NCBI RefSeq assembly: GCF_013340205.1
Contig: NZ_BJTG01000009.1
Span: 186,001 to 250,000 of the forward strand
Direction: 5' to 3'
Origin: Anaeromyxobacter diazotrophicus
Lineage (GTDB): Bacteria > Myxococcota > Myxococcia > Myxococcales > Anaeromyxobacteraceae
Length of the DNA: 64,000 bases
Shown: one piece after another, positions 63,670-64,000 of the stretch
Position numbering within the stretch: the stretch's first letter is position 1
How the letters are laid out: each line of letters starts with the position of its first letter
Notes under the pieces: model-generated
Databases searched by the model: none
What the model saw: only the letters and a program-made list of their open reading frames with translations
What the model was told of the DNA's origin: nothing
Program-made: the position numbers and the translations under genes

Positions 63670-64000
63670 AGGCCGCCGCCCTCGGTCGCGCGCTCCGGCC
63701 GTGCTCGCCGCCGCGGCTCTCGCCGCGCTCCTCGCCGGCTGCGACAACTCCTGGCGCACGGACATGTGGTACCAGCCGTCGCGGCGGCCGGAGGACCTGC
63801 CGCGCCCCGAGCCTGAGCACGCGGTCCCGCTCGGCGCCGCGCCCCGCTACGAGAGCCGCGACGACACCGAGGACCTCCGGAACCCCGTCGCCGCCGCCCC
63901 CGCCTCGCTCGAGCGTGGGAAGGCGATCTTCACCGCCCGCTGCGCGCCCTGCCACGGCCCCGAGGGCCACGGCGGCGGTCCGGTCTCGCGGTTCTTCCCG
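63662..64000 (+). CDS. actE: Monohaem cytochrome c lipoprotein (ActE-like), cut at the right edge
   Basis: GTG start; 113 codons are visible and the gene runs off the window. A lipoprotein signal ends in LLAGC (Cys27), followed by a Pro-rich stretch with SWRTDMWYQPSRRPEDLPR, a motif common to ActE proteins, and one CAPCH haem site followed by GPEGHGGGPVS. It should be anchored to the membrane and receive electrons from the pentahaem subunit. The remainder, and any actF or cytochrome oxidase genes, lie beyond the window. Confidence 0.88.
   Translation, partial: MPEGRRPRSRAPAVLAAAALAALLAGCDNSWRTDMWYQPSRRPEDLPRPEPEHAVPLGAAPRYESRDDTEDLRNPVAAAPASLERGKAIFTARCAPCHGPEGHGGGPVSRFFP

Overview
This is a very G+C-rich bacterial chromosome segment with dense, translationally coupled operons, many GTG/TTG starts and third positions that are nearly all G or C. 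Three things together point to a metabolically versatile, facultative or strict anaerobe of the Myxococcota, most likely an Anaeromyxobacter-type diazotroph: a compact Mo-nitrogenase cluster, an anaerobic-type purine degradation cluster, and an alternative-complex-III-like multihaem respiratory operon. The genus is inferred from gene content and composition. No rRNA or other taxonomic marker is present.

Layout. (1) 1-3.3 kb, minus strand: a 5'-3' exonuclease-domain protein cut by the left edge, a small unknown protein, and a hybrid sensor histidine kinase. (2) 3.6-37.4 kb: a large purine and nucleoside uptake, salvage and breakdown island. It is bracketed by two complete BMP-type ABC transporters (3621-8345 and 32690-37386). 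Between them lie an 8-oxoguanine-deaminase-like enzyme, a guanine/cytosine-deaminase-fold protein, xanthine phosphoribosyltransferase, MocA- and XdhC-type molybdenum hydroxylase maturation factors, a YgfK-like iron-sulfur flavoprotein, an XdhD-like fused FeS/Mo hydroxylase, an allantoate-amidohydrolase-like M20 hydrolase, a D-aminoacylase-like amidohydrolase, a dihydropyrimidinase/hydantoinase, an SsnA homologue, two PLP-dependent lyases, and a conventional three-gene xanthine dehydrogenase (xdhA, xdhB, xdhC). The set closely parallels the ygeX/hyuA/ssnA/ygfK/xdhD/mocA purine-catabolic set of enterobacteria and anaerobic gut bacteria. It is interrupted at 21.0-22.3 kb by a secreted collagen-repeat protein that ends in a TLDc domain.

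(3) 37.4-41.5 kb: a YihY/BrkB-type membrane protein, a small unknown protein, and a membrane-anchored trypsin-like protease with an N-terminal zinc ribbon. (4) 41.6-54.8 kb: the nitrogen-fixation cluster. nifB and draT run leftward. nifH, nifD, nifK, a fused nifEN, nifX, a nif-type ferredoxin, nifW and a GNAT protein run rightward from a recognisable sigma-54 promoter. nifA lies convergent at the end. draG faces draT and overlaps its 3' end. NifH keeps the arginine that DraT modifies, so post-translational nitrogenase switch-off is encoded here together with the enzyme. NifA carries a cysteine pattern typical of oxygen-sensitive NifA proteins. (5) 55.0-56.1 kb: two small accessory genes. (6) 56.2-64.0 kb: an operon preceded by an FNR/CRP-type half-site pair. 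It encodes an outer-membrane-barrel-like monohaem protein, a cupredoxin, a pentahaem cytochrome, a fused molybdoprotein/ferredoxin subunit, an NrfD-type quinol-interacting membrane subunit, a DUF3341-type subunit, and a monohaem lipoprotein cytochrome cut by the right edge.

How it fits together. Purines and related ureides can be imported, oxidised or reduced by two different molybdenum hydroxylases, opened by the hydrolases and deaminated by PLP lyases to release ammonia. Next door, the cell can fix N2 under tight control by NifA and DraT/DraG. The window therefore looks like a nitrogen-acquisition neighbourhood followed by a respiratory module.
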